Assembly (NCBI GenBank): GCA_045545735.1 | Contig: JAZQBM010000004.1 | Span: 62,001 to 126,000, forward strand | Length of the DNA stretch: 64,000 nucleotides | Direction of reading: 5' to 3' | Origin: Fimenecus sp045545735 | GTDB lineage: Bacteria > Bacillota > Clostridia > Oscillospirales > Acutalibacteraceae | Shown: positions 1 through 8,464 of the stretch, in pieces | How the letters are laid out: each line of letters starts with the position of its first letter | How positions within the stretch are numbered: position 1 is the first letter of the stretch | Program-made: the position numbers and the translations under genes | Notes under the pieces: model-generated | Told to the model about the DNA's origin: nothing | What the model saw: the letters and a program-made list of their open reading frames with translations, nothing else | Databases searched by the model: none

Positions 1-364
1 GTTTTTGAAAAGCCAAAGGTTGATACATAATTGCAACACCGCAAAGCACTGCGAATATTGTAAATACAAGCACTGCACCTGCGGCACAATCTTTTGCAAT
101 TTTACCCAAAGGTGTATGTTCTTCGCCTTGCAAATCAACGGCTGACTCAATTGCGGTGTTAATAAGTTCAGCACCGATTACAAGTCCACAGGCTAACAAG
201 AGAATTGCCGTTTGAGTTCTTGTAATCTCAAAAAAGTCAAAGGCGAACAAGAAAAAGTACATATAAATCATACATACTATATGTATTCTCATATTTCTTT
301 CTTTTTTTATTGCCGTGAACAACCCTTGAAAAGCATAGCCAAAGCTTTTAACAAGTTCTTTCAT
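1..364 (-). CDS. dgkA: Diacylglycerol/undecaprenol kinase family protein, 3' end outside the window
   Basis: Small integral-membrane lipid kinase that phosphorylates undecaprenol (in Gram-positives) or diacylglycerol with ATP, feeding the lipid carrier pool for wall synthesis. I translated about 121 residues from the ATG at 362-364; the C-terminus runs off the window. The family signature is visible as GAELINTAIESAVD, followed by a conserved AKDCAAGAVLV membrane segment, and there are at least three hydrophobic helices. It starts 2 nt after the ybeY stop, so it is the distal gene of the yqfC-yqfD-phoH-ybeY-dgkA operon, an order common in spore-forming Firmicutes. Lipid specificity is inferred from the phylum. 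Confidence 0.9.
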   Translation of the reverse strand, partial: MKELVKSFGYAFQGLFTAIKKERNMRIHIVCMIYMYFFLFAFDFFEITRTQTAILLLACGLVIGAELINTAIESAVDLQGEEHTPLGKIAKDCAAGAVLVFTIFAVLCGVAIMYQPLAFQK

Positions 365-366
365 AA

Positions 367-873
367 TTATTCACCATCGAAGTAATAACTACCATTTCGT
401 TTTAAACCAATTCTTGTAAGTACTGCTTCTTCTTTTTCTCTCATTTTAACCATTTCAAGACCGCCGTCTTCGTGGTCGTAACCTAAAAGATGAAGAAGTG
501 AATGTACTGTTAAAAATCCGATTTCACGCTGTAATGTATGACCGTATTTTTCAGCCTGGTCATAAGCGTGTTCAATTGAAATGATAATATCACCAAGTAT
601 TTTTGCACCTGTATCGTAATTTACGGGAAACTCACCGTTTTCGCCCATAGGGAATGAAAGTACATCTGTGCTTTTATCAATATTTCTATGTTTTTTATTA
701 AGCTCGTGGATTGTTTCGTCATCAACAAAAGTTACACTGATTTCGGCAGAGTCTATAAAGCCCTCATTAGCAAGAACTGCTTTACAGCAACGGCGGACAA
801 GCATTCGCACACCTGTTGGAATTTTCGTAACATTCTGCTGATTGTCGATAATTACTCGCATTTTCTCGTTCAT
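367..873 (-). CDS. ybeY: Endoribonuclease YbeY (rRNA maturation and quality control)
   Basis: Metal-dependent single-strand RNase involved in 16S rRNA 3' maturation and 70S ribosome quality control. The 168-residue protein carries the zinc motif H-x3-H-x5-H at His124, His128 and His134 (HSLLHLLGYDH), which defines the UPF0054 family. Its ATG overlaps the phoH stop by 4 nt (ATGA), so translation is probably coupled. The partnership phoH-ybeY is conserved across bacteria. Length is normal. Confidence 0.95.
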   Translation of the reverse strand: MNEKMRVIIDNQQNVTKIPTGVRMLVRRCCKAVLANEGFIDSAEISVTFVDDETIHELNKKHRNIDKSTDVLSFPMGENGEFPVNYDTGAKILGDIIISIEHAYDQAEKYGHTLQREIGFLTVHSLLHLLGYDHEDGGLEMVKMREKEEAVLTRIGLKRNGSYYFDGE

Positions 874-1883
874 TTCTTTTGCCTCATTTCCTGCTTTTCA
901 TAAGCTTTGATAATATTCTGAACAAGACGGTGTCTAACCACATCTTTTTCTGTAAACTGATTTATTGCAATATCGTCAATACCTTTAAGAATTTTCATTG
1001 CCTCAACAAGTCCCGATTTTTTACCGTCAGGCAAGTCAATTTGCGTAATATCACCCGTTACAACAATCTTTGAGTTAAAGCCAAGACGTGTTAAAAACAT
1101 TTTCATTTGCTCACGGGTTGTATTCTGTGCTTCGTCAAGAATAATAAAACTGTCGTCAAGAGTACGACCACGCATATAGGCAAGAGGTGCAACTTCAATA
1201 CTGCCACGCTCCTGATAACGCTGAAAACTTTCAGCACCAAGCATATCAAAAAGTGCATCGTATAAAGGTCGGAGATACGGGTCAACTTTTTGTTGCAAAT
1301 CACCCGGCAAAAAGCCAAGTTTTTCACCTGCTTCAACTGCGGGACGAGTTAAAATAATTCTATTAACTTCTTTTGCACGGAATGCGTTTACCGCCATTGC
1401 AACGGCTAAATAAGTTTTACCTGTACCTGCAGGACCTGCACCGAGAGTAATAGTATTATTTTTTATACATTCAAGGTATTTTTTCTGACCAAGTGTTTTA
1501 GGTTTAATGGGTTTACCTTTTGCGGTAATGCAGACGCAATCCCCTGTCATTTCGCAAAGCTTGTCCTCATTACCCTCATTTACGAGGGAAAGTACATAAC
1601 GGACATTCTGTTCCGATAATGCTTCACCACGATTTATGAGAGTGAGTAACCCATTAATTGCTCTTACGGCTTTTGAAACATTTTCTGCATCGCCGTTGAC
1701 CTTGATTTCAGAGCCTCGACTAATCACCTTAACATTATAATTGGATTCAATTAATCTTATGTTTTCGTCAAAACTACCGAACAGACTTACAGTTTGTTCC
1801 ATTCTGTCAACGTTTATTACTTGTTCAAACAACCTTTTCACCTGCTTAATATAAAGATAGCTATATCCAATATATTTTAACAC
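870..1883 (-). CDS. phoH: PhoH-like ATPase (PhoH/PhoL family)
   Basis: Cytoplasmic P-loop ATPase related to the N-terminal half of superfamily I helicases; it is genetically linked to YbeY and RNA metabolism. Walker A is at residues 148-157 (GAGPAGTGKT) and Walker B at 247-254 (FIILDEAQ). The longest reading frame begins with GTG at 1883, but the protein family normally begins near the sequence MEQTVSLFG, so the ATG at 1802 is an equally likely start. Neither has a strong ribosome binding site. The gene starts 5 nt after yqfD and overlaps ybeY by 4 nt. Confidence 0.93.
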   Translation of the reverse strand: MLKYIGYSYLYIKQVKRLFEQVINVDRMEQTVSLFGSFDENIRLIESNYNVKVISRGSEIKVNGDAENVSKAVRAINGLLTLINRGEALSEQNVRYVLSLVNEGNEDKLCEMTGDCVCITAKGKPIKPKTLGQKKYLECIKNNTITLGAGPAGTGKTYLAVAMAVNAFRAKEVNRIILTRPAVEAGEKLGFLPGDLQQKVDPYLRPLYDALFDMLGAESFQRYQERGSIEVAPLAYMRGRTLDDSFIILDEAQNTTREQMKMFLTRLGFNSKIVVTGDITQIDLPDGKKSGLVEAMKILKGIDDIAINQFTEKDVVRHRLVQNIIKAYEKQEMRQKK

Positions 1884-1888
1884 ATTTT

Positions 1889-3070
1889 TTACTCGATGTC
1901 ATCAGTTTTTTCAACATAAATTTCCATTAAAGTGCCAATTTCCTGCTCACATTCTGCAGAAAACTCATATTGTATGCCGTTTTGTTGTTCTGTTTTTGTA
2001 ACTGACGAATTTCTAATTTCACTATATTCAAGAAGTTCACGTGCATAAAGTGCATTACTGAACAGTGCAATTTTTTCTTGAGTTGATGTGTTTGGGGTTG
2101 CTTTCTCATTAGAAAACTCTGCACCGTACTGTGTTATTATTCCCAATGGCAACAGATTTTCTTCACTTTCAATAAAAGAATTATGTTCTGTAAAAAACTC
2201 ATCACTTACTTTTGTTCCTAATGGGATTTTAAGCCCGAAAAAGAATATAAGATTTCGAGTTTTTTCGGTTTCAATATTATAAAGTGAAAAATCGTTATAC
2301 GTAAATGATTTTTTCTTTTTTACAAGTGCTTTCACATAACCGTCAGCGTGGATTGGATTTTCCGTACCGTCTTTATGAGAAATAATTCCGCTGATTAGCA
2401 AATCGCCTTTGGTGACCGCTGAGCCGGGTTTGACTTCTTCATTACCATAAAGCACGTCTATACTTAAAATTACGCCATCTTCACTTGCAACCACATTTGT
2501 AGGTTTTGAAGCGTCATAAATTTCGGGGGCATCAGTTTTTTCGCGGACTTCAATCACTACAACAGAGCCTTTCATATTAATACTTGCCCACGATAATTTT
2601 TCAATATCACTCATTACAAGTCCAACTGCTTCATCGTTATCGATTGATGAAATTGGCACACCAACCCGTACTCCGTAATTTTCAAATGCTGACAACAAAA
2701 AATCATCATCAAGAGTTGTGTTACCTACAACAGACACACTCCAGACGAATTGGGTAAGAACGACTATTATAATTACTGACACTATAGCACCTGCCAAAAT
2801 TCCGACACGTGCTTTGTGTTTTCTTAAAAAGTATTTCAACCCGACTTTATCAGTTGAAATTACACGCATACCAGACTTTCTTGCAGGTGAACGGATTGCA
2901 AGGTATCCATCTACAGTAGTGCTTGCTAAAATGTTGCCGTTAATATTACGCACATTCCAAAGGGGTATTCCCTCTTTAGTGCAAAGGTTTATAAATCGGT
3001 CAGCAAATCCGCCGAATGCTCTGAAATTTATGTAACCGAACAAGTATCTTAAAAACTGAATAATCAACAC
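1889..3070 (-). CDS. yqfD: Sporulation protein YqfD
   Basis: Membrane protein of the YqfD family, required for efficient sporulation in Bacillus and made in the mother cell there. The 393-residue protein has a cytoplasmic N-terminal domain, one membrane helix around residues 93-113 (AGAIVSVIIIVVLTQFVWSV) and a large external beta-rich domain. It sits directly downstream of yqfC (9 nt), as in other endospore formers. Its presence is one of the main reasons to think the organism sporulates. Confidence 0.92.
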   Translation of the reverse strand: MLIIQFLRYLFGYINFRAFGGFADRFINLCTKEGIPLWNVRNINGNILASTTVDGYLAIRSPARKSGMRVISTDKVGLKYFLRKHKARVGILAGAIVSVIIIVVLTQFVWSVSVVGNTTLDDDFLLSAFENYGVRVGVPISSIDNDEAVGLVMSDIEKLSWASINMKGSVVVIEVREKTDAPEIYDASKPTNVVASEDGVILSIDVLYGNEEVKPGSAVTKGDLLISGIISHKDGTENPIHADGYVKALVKKKKSFTYNDFSLYNIETEKTRNLIFFFGLKIPLGTKVSDEFFTEHNSFIESEENLLPLGIITQYGAEFSNEKATPNTSTQEKIALFSNALYARELLEYSEIRNSSVTKTEQQNGIQYEFSAECEQEIGTLMEIYVEKTDDIE

Positions 3071-3079
3071 ATATTCTCC

Positions 3080-3337
3080 TTATGATACAAAACTGATTTC
3101 TGCAAATTTACCACGAATTACAGCAACACCGCTGTCAAAGGACTCAATAAGCATTTCGTCCCCTGCAAGACTTAAAGTCAGTTCTCCGATATTAAGTTTT
3201 ATAAGATTTTCGCCGTATTCTACAACGCCTTTACAACCGTCAACTATGATTTCGCGATTAGAAAGCATTTCAATTTTTGCCTCGTTCAAAATCAAATCGG
3301 GAACAGAGTGTTTACGTTCTTTTTTCTTTCGTGCCAC
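3080..3337 (-). CDS. yqfC: Sporulation protein YqfC (YabP/YqfC family)
   Basis: Small (85 aa) YabP/YqfC-family protein of the forespore/mother-cell programme. The sequence NREIIVDGCKGVVEYGENLIKLNIG matches the family's core in general form. The start is a GTG at 3335-3337 preceded by GAGGTG. It heads the operon and is divergent from ylbJ with only 83 nt between them. Molecular function is not established for the family. Confidence 0.85.
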   Translation of the reverse strand: MARKKKERKHSVPDLILNEAKIEMLSNREIIVDGCKGVVEYGENLIKLNIGELTLSLAGDEMLIESFDSGVAVIRGKFAEISFVS

Positions 3338-3420
3338 AAAAACACACCTCGCTTATATTGAATTATATGAAAATAATTCATTATTAAGTCATAAAAATAA
3401 TATAATTTATTGGTGAGATT

Positions 3421-4467
3421 ATGGTTGTGGTGAAATTAAAAAAGAGTTTTTTTCAAATTGCAGGAGTTTTGTTATGCCTTTTATTTATGTTTAAATTGCC
3501 TTATGCGGTAACAAGCGGTGTTACTGAAGGTTTACAGATTTGTTTTTATGTGATTTTGCCGTCGCTTTTTCCGTTTATGGTGCTTTCAACATACATAATC
3601 AAGTCGAATGTTTTTGCATTTGCATACAAATTTTTAGCACCGATTTCTCGGGTTTTATTCCGTCAGCCCGCTTGTGCTGTACCAGTAATTATTATGTCAA
3701 TGATTGGTGGATTTCCCGTTGGAATTAAAATGGTAAACAATCTTTTAAACGACGGGGCAATTACACAAAATCAAGCACAACGGCTATGCCTTTTCTGTAT
3801 GAACGGCGGACCTGCGTTTATAATTACTGCGGTAGGCATAAATATGCTTGGCAGTACGCGTGCAGGGGTAATTATGTTTGTATCTCTTTGCATTTCGTCG
3901 TTAATTTTAGGTGTATTCACACGTTTTTTAGGTGACAAAAATGAACTACGTGAACGTCAAGAAATACAATCAACTTTGTCATCGCTTTCGTCTGCGGTAT
4001 CAGATGCGTTACAGTCAGTTCTTGGAATTTGTGCATGGGTAGTAATTTTTAGTGCAATTACAAGTTGCTTGAATGTCTGCATTAAAAACGAGAGTATATT
4101 TACGGCAGTTTCTTCATTTCTTGAAGTTACAAAAGGATGCGTAACGCTTGCGTGGAAGATGCCCATACCCGTTATTACCGCCATAATTGGTTTTGGTGGA
4201 ATTTGCGTGCATTGTCAGGTTATGGCTAATCTTAAAAACTGCGGACTGAAATATTCACATTTCTTCGTTTGCCGAGTACTTAACGGAGCGATTGCGTCGT
4301 TTATATCATATTTATTGCTACTTGTATTCCCTGTTGATGTGAACGTTTTTGCATCGGTAGAAAATATGACTTTCGCTACATTTTCGGTGTCATTACCTGC
4401 TTTTTGCACTTTTGCGGTTATGTGCATAATTATGATTTTTGATATTGATAGAAAAAAGAAAGTATGA
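3421..4467 (+). CDS. ylbJ: Sporulation integral membrane protein YlbJ
   Basis: Polytopic membrane protein of the YlbJ family (nucleoside-recognition Gate-like fold), known in Bacillus as a sporulation gene. The 348 residues give about eight hydrophobic segments, with conserved-looking loops such as GGFPVGIKM and LCLFCMNGGPAF. ATG at 3421 follows GGTGAG. It is transcribed divergently from the yqfC operon, so two sporulation units share one short AT-rich intergenic region. It is slightly shorter than the Bacillus protein. Confidence 0.9.
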   Translation: MVVVKLKKSFFQIAGVLLCLLFMFKLPYAVTSGVTEGLQICFYVILPSLFPFMVLSTYIIKSNVFAFAYKFLAPISRVLFRQPACAVPVIIMSMIGGFPVGIKMVNNLLNDGAITQNQAQRLCLFCMNGGPAFIITAVGINMLGSTRAGVIMFVSLCISSLILGVFTRFLGDKNELRERQEIQSTLSSLSSAVSDALQSVLGICAWVVIFSAITSCLNVCIKNESIFTAVSSFLEVTKGCVTLAWKMPIPVITAIIGFGGICVHCQVMANLKNCGLKYSHFFVCRVLNGAIASFISYLLLLVFPVDVNVFASVENMTFATFSVSLPAFCTFAVMCIIMIFDIDRKKKV

Positions 4468-4471
4468 TACA

Positions 4472-4705
4472 ATGAATTCGGTGATGAAATTGAAAAAGTT
4501 GTTAAATAAAAAAGAAATCTCCCCATCCTGCTCATACTGTGCACACGGAAAACTTTCGCCTGACGGTGCAACTGTGCTTTGCAAGAAAAAGGGAGTTGTT
4601 GAAAAGGATTTTGCCTGCAGAAAATTTACATATGACGTTTTAAAAAGACAACCAAAACGACCAATTGAATTAGAAAAATATAATCCTGAAGATTTTAAGT
4701 TGTGA
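4472..4705 (+). CDS. Small Cys-rich protein, function unknown
   Basis: About 77 residues if translation starts at ATG 4472; an ATG at 4484 and one upstream at 4439, inside ylbJ, are alternatives. Four cysteines are arranged as C-x2-C early on (SCSYCAHG) and two further single Cys (VLCKKKG, FACRKFTYD), a pattern that could hold a zinc ion or an Fe-S cluster. It lies just 4 nt after ylbJ and ends before a strong terminator, so it is in the ylbJ transcript. I do not recognise a named family. Confidence 0.65.
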   Translation: MNSVMKLKKLLNKKEISPSCSYCAHGKLSPDGATVLCKKKGVVEKDFACRKFTYDVLKRQPKRPIELEKYNPEDFKL

Positions 4706-4712
4706 GATGCGA

Positions 4713-4746
4713 AACCCCCGTACAGATTGTACGGGGGTTGATTTTT
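4713..4746 (+). terminator. Intrinsic terminator of the ylbJ unit
   Basis: GC-rich stem AACCCCCGTACA / TGTACGGGGGTT (4713-4740) followed by ATTTTTT. It closes the ylbJ plus small Cys-rich protein unit and faces the convergent surface-protein gene. Confidence 0.9.
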
Positions 4747-4752
4747 TATATT

Positions 4753-5778
4753 TTATTTTTCTTTCTTTGATGGGATGAGGGCGATACCGAAACCTGATGC
4801 AAGGGCTAACACTGTTGTTGCTACAAGTGACACGCCACCGTCTGTATTTGGAATTACAGGGTTTTTGTTGTTATCTTTATCTGCATCTGTGTCAGGCTTT
4901 GTAGTTGTATTATCATTTGTATTGTCATTTGTGTTGTCGTTATTATCGTCATTTGCTGATACAACATTAACTGTGAATTCAGCCTCTGCACCCATTACTT
5001 CTACTACAAATGCGTTTTCGCCTTCAGCAACTGTTGCATCAACCTGTTCAACATAAATAGGATATTCTTCGCCATTATATGTGACATAGTCTTCATCACT
5101 TGTTACTGTTTGAGTTGTGCCATCTTTGAATGTTACAACAATTTCCATGCCTTCTGTATCAACAAGAAGAATCTCATCGTAATCTGCGAAAACCATATCA
5201 ACTATCATTTCATAAAGGTCTGGGTTTTCTTCGTAGAATGCTTTGAGTTCTTCAAATGTCATACCCATATCACTGAGCATTGCATCCATTGTTTCAGGGT
5301 CTGACTCATAGAGATAGTCAAGAGTAAAGTTATCTCTTGTCATAACATCTTGGTCAATGTCATACTCTGTTTTTGTTGGCATTTTTGTAATCTCAACAGA
5401 TGCTACAGGTGATTCTTCAACTGTTACTGTATAAGTTGTTTCAAGATATGTGTCGTAATCATCTGTGCCGTAAAATTCAACGATTGCTTCGTTTTCGCCG
5501 ATTACATAGTCAACAACATACATATCAACATAAGAATACTCGTCAACAGTAATGAGTTCTGTTGTGCCGTCGTCGAATGTTACTTCGAGCACCATTCCTG
5601 TCGGGTCGCACCAGATTTCGTTTTCGTAACTGTCAAGACCTTCATAGTAAACTGTTTTGTCAGGTCCTGTTACAACTGCGATTGATTCAGTTTCAGCCGC
5701 AAAAGTTGAAACTGTTGCCATAGCAACTACAAGTGTTACTATGAGTAATGTGCTGATTACTTTTGTGAATTTTTTCAT
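4753..5778 (-). CDS. Secreted surface protein with Ig-like repeats and sorting-like C-terminus
   Basis: 341 residues: a Sec signal peptide (KKFTKVISTLLIVTLVVAMA, cleaved near TFAAE), then two beta-sandwich-like units with the repeated pattern (E/V)VTFDDGTTELITVDEY and VVTFKDGTTQTVTSDEDY, resembling bacterial Ig-like domains. A low-complexity Asn/Asp/Thr linker (around residues 276-305) follows, then a C-terminal helix with a positively charged end (IPSKKEK). The residues IPNTDGG just before the helix look like a variant sortase motif. The protein is very acidic. Probably an exported, wall- or membrane-anchored protein; the ligand is unknown. A perfect promoter precedes it. Confidence 0.75.
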   Translation of the reverse strand: MKKFTKVISTLLIVTLVVAMATVSTFAAETESIAVVTGPDKTVYYEGLDSYENEIWCDPTGMVLEVTFDDGTTELITVDEYSYVDMYVVDYVIGENEAIVEFYGTDDYDTYLETTYTVTVEESPVASVEITKMPTKTEYDIDQDVMTRDNFTLDYLYESDPETMDAMLSDMGMTFEELKAFYEENPDLYEMIVDMVFADYDEILLVDTEGMEIVVTFKDGTTQTVTSDEDYVTYNGEEYPIYVEQVDATVAEGENAFVVEVMGAEAEFTVNVVSANDDNNDNTNDNTNDNTTTKPDTDADKDNNKNPVIPNTDGGVSLVATTVLALASGFGIALIPSKKEK

Positions 5779-5830
5779 AATAATCCTCCTATAATTTAAG
5801 AACAGAATATTTTTATTATCTGCTATACAA

Positions 5831-5859
5831 ATTATATATCTTTATTTTATTAATGTCAA
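5831..5859 (-). promoter_or_regulatory. Sigma-A promoter of the surface protein gene
   Basis: On the minus strand: -35 TTGACA (5854-5859), 17-nt spacer, -10 TATAAT (5831-5836). Both hexamers are perfect consensus, which suggests strong vegetative expression. Confidence 0.85.
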
Positions 5860-5945
5860 GCAAAATATATCTTAATTATATCTAAAATAGTATATAAATA
5901 AATTATAATAATTATAGAAAGACAAATTTTTGGAGGTGTGAGCGA

Positions 5946-6248
5946 ATGTATTATGAAGATTTTTCAAAACGTTTAGCAAAACTTCGTCAGGAAAAAGGTG
6001 TTTCCGCAAGAGATATGAGCTTGTCTTTAGGACAAAGCGAAAGTTACATTAACAAGATTGAAAACAATTATGCAATGCCATCAATGCAAGGTTTCTTTTA
6101 TATTTGTGAATATTTAGGTGTTACTCCCTCACAATTTTTTAACGAAGAAGAAAAATACCCCATAGTTATGAAAGAACTTGTAAACAATGCAAAAGGTCTT
6201 AATGAAGTTCAGTTAAGATTACTTTCGGAATTTATAAAGTCGTTATAA
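5946..6248 (+). CDS. XRE-family HTH transcriptional regulator
   Basis: 100-residue protein with an N-terminal HTH_3 domain (about residues 8-62): RLAKLRQEKGVSARDMSLSL then the recognition helix in GQSESYINKIENN. A short C-terminal helical tail follows. RBS GGAGGTG lies 8 nt before the ATG. It is divergent from the surface-protein gene across 167 nt of very AT-rich DNA and could regulate it, which is only an inference from position. Confidence 0.85.
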   Translation: MYYEDFSKRLAKLRQEKGVSARDMSLSLGQSESYINKIENNYAMPSMQGFFYICEYLGVTPSQFFNEEEKYPIVMKELVNNAKGLNEVQLRLLSEFIKSL

Positions 6249-6271
6249 AAATATCATAAAAGGCATAAAAA

Positions 6272-6303
6272 AACTCTCGACTTTCGTCGAGAGTTAATTT
6301 TTT
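6272..6303. terminator. Bidirectional terminator between the XRE gene and ftsZ
   Basis: Stem AACTCTCGAC / GTCGAGAGTT (6272-6295) with T-rich tracts on both sides: TAATTTTTTG on the plus strand and TTTTTTATG on the minus strand. It serves the convergent XRE and ftsZ transcripts. Confidence 0.88.
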
Positions 6304-6312
6304 GTTATTTAA

Positions 6313-7395
6313 TTATTTTCTGCTCTTGAAAAGGTCAAGGATGTCGCCCATATCATCGTCAGCACCGAAGTTGCCACCGTTTGAGCTGATATCTTCCATT
6401 CCGCCGTTGTAAAGAGGTCTCTTTGAAACGCCGTTTGAATCAAGACCGAAACCTGTTGCGATTACAGTAACAATCATTTCGTCGTCAAGTTTTTCGTCAA
6501 ATGCAACACCGAAGATGATGTTTGCATCGTCATCAGCCTGAGCACGAACGATACCTGCTGCTGTGTCAACGTCTTCAAGAGTGATGTCAGGAGATGCTGT
6601 GATGCTGATAATAACACCCTTAGCACCTGTGATTGTTGTTTCAAGAAGTGGGCTTGAGATAGCTGAATTTGCTGCCTGTTCTGCCTTATCTTTACCGCTT
6701 GCACGACCGATACCCATATGAGCGTGACCAGCGTCTTTCATAACTGCTGTAACGTCAGCAAAGTCAAGGTTGATGAACTGTGGCATTGTGATAAGGTCTG
6801 TAACTGAGTTTACACCCTGACGAAGAACGTCATCAGCAATACCGAAAGCATTAGCAAATGTAATTCTCTGCTCTGAAACATATTTAAGTCTTTCGTTAGG
6901 AATAACGATAAGAGAGTCAACGTGTTGTGCAAGTTCAGCGATACCTGCTTCAGCCTGCTTCATTCTGTGGTTACCCTCAAATGCGAAAGGCTTTGTAACG
7001 ATACCAACTGTAAGGATACCCTTTTCTTTTGCAATTTCAGCGATAATTGGAGCAGCACCTGTACCTGTTCCGCCGCCCATACCAGCAGTAACAAATACCA
7101 TCTGTGTGCCTGAAAGAGCTTCGATGATTGAGTCACGGCTTTCTTCAGCTGACTTCTGACCGATTTCAGGTTTTGCACCTGCTCCACGACCAGCAGTAAC
7201 TTTTTCACCAATCTGAATTTTTTGGTCTGCAAGTGAACGAGCAAGAGCCTGTTTATCTGTATTAACAGCTACAAGTTCAACGCCACCGATTCCGCCTTTT
7301 GCCATACGGTCGATTGCGTTTCCACCGCCACCGCCGACACCGATTACTTTAATGTTTGTAATGTCCTGATACTGATTATCAATTTCGAATGCCAT
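6313..7395 (-). CDS. ftsZ: Cell division protein FtsZ
   Basis: Tubulin-like GTPase that forms the Z ring. The 360 residues show the N-terminal GVGGGGGNAIDRM nucleotide-binding loop, the tubulin signature GGGTGTG at residues 107-113, and the T7 loop NLDFADV. The C-terminal linker is short, and the protein ends in GDILDLFKSRK, a plausible conserved C-terminal peptide. RBS AGGAGG precedes the ATG. It is the last gene of the dcw cluster but has its own promoter, and no ftsA lies between ftsQ and ftsZ. Confidence 0.98.
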   Translation of the reverse strand: MAFEIDNQYQDITNIKVIGVGGGGGNAIDRMAKGGIGGVELVAVNTDKQALARSLADQKIQIGEKVTAGRGAGAKPEIGQKSAEESRDSIIEALSGTQMVFVTAGMGGGTGTGAAPIIAEIAKEKGILTVGIVTKPFAFEGNHRMKQAEAGIAELAQHVDSLIVIPNERLKYVSEQRITFANAFGIADDVLRQGVNSVTDLITMPQFINLDFADVTAVMKDAGHAHMGIGRASGKDKAEQAANSAISSPLLETTITGAKGVIISITASPDITLEDVDTAAGIVRAQADDDANIIFGVAFDEKLDDEMIVTVIATGFGLDSNGVSKRPLYNGGMEDISSNGGNFGADDDMGDILDLFKSRK

Positions 7396-7453
7396 GTTTA
7401 AACATCCTCCTATGTATAGAAAATTTCACACCTATGCATTATAGTCATAGATA

Positions 7454-7482
7454 ATTTTAACACCTTTAAAAAATAATTGCAA
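7454..7482 (-). promoter_or_regulatory. Promoter of ftsZ
   Basis: Minus strand -35 TTGCAA (7477-7482), 17-nt spacer, -10 TAAAAT (7454-7459), inside the 154-nt gap between ftsQ and ftsZ. It would let ftsZ be expressed apart from the long upstream cluster. Confidence 0.65.
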
Positions 7483-7549
7483 TATATATTGTATAGATTT
7501 TTTGCAATTTTTTTAATTTTTTACAAAAATTTAACACTTTTTATGGCTT

Positions 7550-8464
7550 TTATGCCGCAGAATTTGTTGTAGACTCTGTATTTTCTGTTTCAGTTGTACT
7601 TTCAGTTTCTTCAACTACTGTTTCAGGCTCGGTCGTTGAAGTTTCTTCTGACCAATAACCTTTACCGTCAACCGAAAGATTTATGGTACCACGGTAGAAT
7701 TCGTTCTCTTCATCCTGTGTTTCAATTGCGGCTTTACCGAGTGCCAATTTTTTAGATAAATTCTCTTTATTGGTTTCACCAAGTTCAAGAGTTATTCTGC
7801 CCTGATAAGTAAGTTTTATGTCATACAAATCTGACAAATCTATTGCAGTAATTCCTTTAAGTCCGCAATCTTCATATGTTGTACGGATACTTATAAGTTT
7901 TTCAAGATGATTTTCACCTTTTGGTGCAATTTTACTGCCCACTTCTGCGGATTCAATTTCGCCTAAATTCAGCAAAATTATGTTTTCGCCCACATACTCC
8001 AAATCTTTTTCCAGCACTTTGCCCTCTTCATTAAGCAAAGCATAATAACCATCTAAAACAACCGCGTAAACTGCATCGGTTTTTGTTATTATAAGTTCAA
8101 GGCTTGTTGGCAGATGTCTTTTGATTTTTACAGAGCCCACATAGGGAAGTTCTGTTGTAATCTGCTCATTGATTTTCTTTTTTGAGACGAAAATCAGATT
8201 GTCACCTATTTGTACTCCGCTTTGTTCGATTACGTCTTCTGTGGAATAAACTGCATCACCTGTTACTGTAATTTCACTGATATTGAAAAACATTGTGAGT
8301 GCAAAAATTATGCCTGCAAGAAGAAATATAAAACATAAAACAGCACGGATTATAAGTTTTTTTCTTTTATTCTTTTTTCTTCGCTGATTAGTGCGGTTAA
8401 TTATCCGTTCATTACCCGAAAGTTGACTGTTGCGGGAAGTATTCGGATTGTTGGTTTTTTTCAT
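7550..8464 (-). CDS. ftsQ: Cell division protein FtsQ/DivIB
   Basis: 304 residues: a basic cytoplasmic N-terminus (RRKKNKRKK), one membrane helix at about 40-60, then a POTRA domain (FNISEITVTGDAVYSTEDVI...) and the FtsQ beta domain, ending in a Thr/Glu-rich tail. In the divisome it links FtsL and the septal PBP. The start ATG at 8464 (RBS AAGGA) lies inside murA, giving a 53-nt overlap. No later Met occurs before the membrane helix, so the overlap is real rather than a wrong start. Confidence 0.92.
   Translation of the reverse strand: MKKTNNPNTSRNSQLSGNERIINRTNQRRKKNKRKKLIIRAVLCFIFLLAGIIFALTMFFNISEITVTGDAVYSTEDVIEQSGVQIGDNLIFVSKKKINEQITTELPYVGSVKIKRHLPTSLELIITKTDAVYAVVLDGYYALLNEEGKVLEKDLEYVGENIILLNLGEIESAEVGSKIAPKGENHLEKLISIRTTYEDCGLKGITAIDLSDLYDIKLTYQGRITLELGETNKENLSKKLALGKAAIETQDEENEFYRGTINLSVDGKGYWSEETSTTEPETVVEETESTTETENTESTTNSAA

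Noticed and set aside
3338..3420. Sigma-E promoter between yqfC and ylbJ (CATATAAT-like element on the minus strand)
   Set aside because: No matching -35 at the right distance; the region is too AT-rich to call by eye.
4439..4471. Longer start for the small Cys-rich protein, inside ylbJ
   Set aside because: It would overlap ylbJ by 29 nt and adds residues read from the ylbJ 3' end; the later ATG codons fit better.
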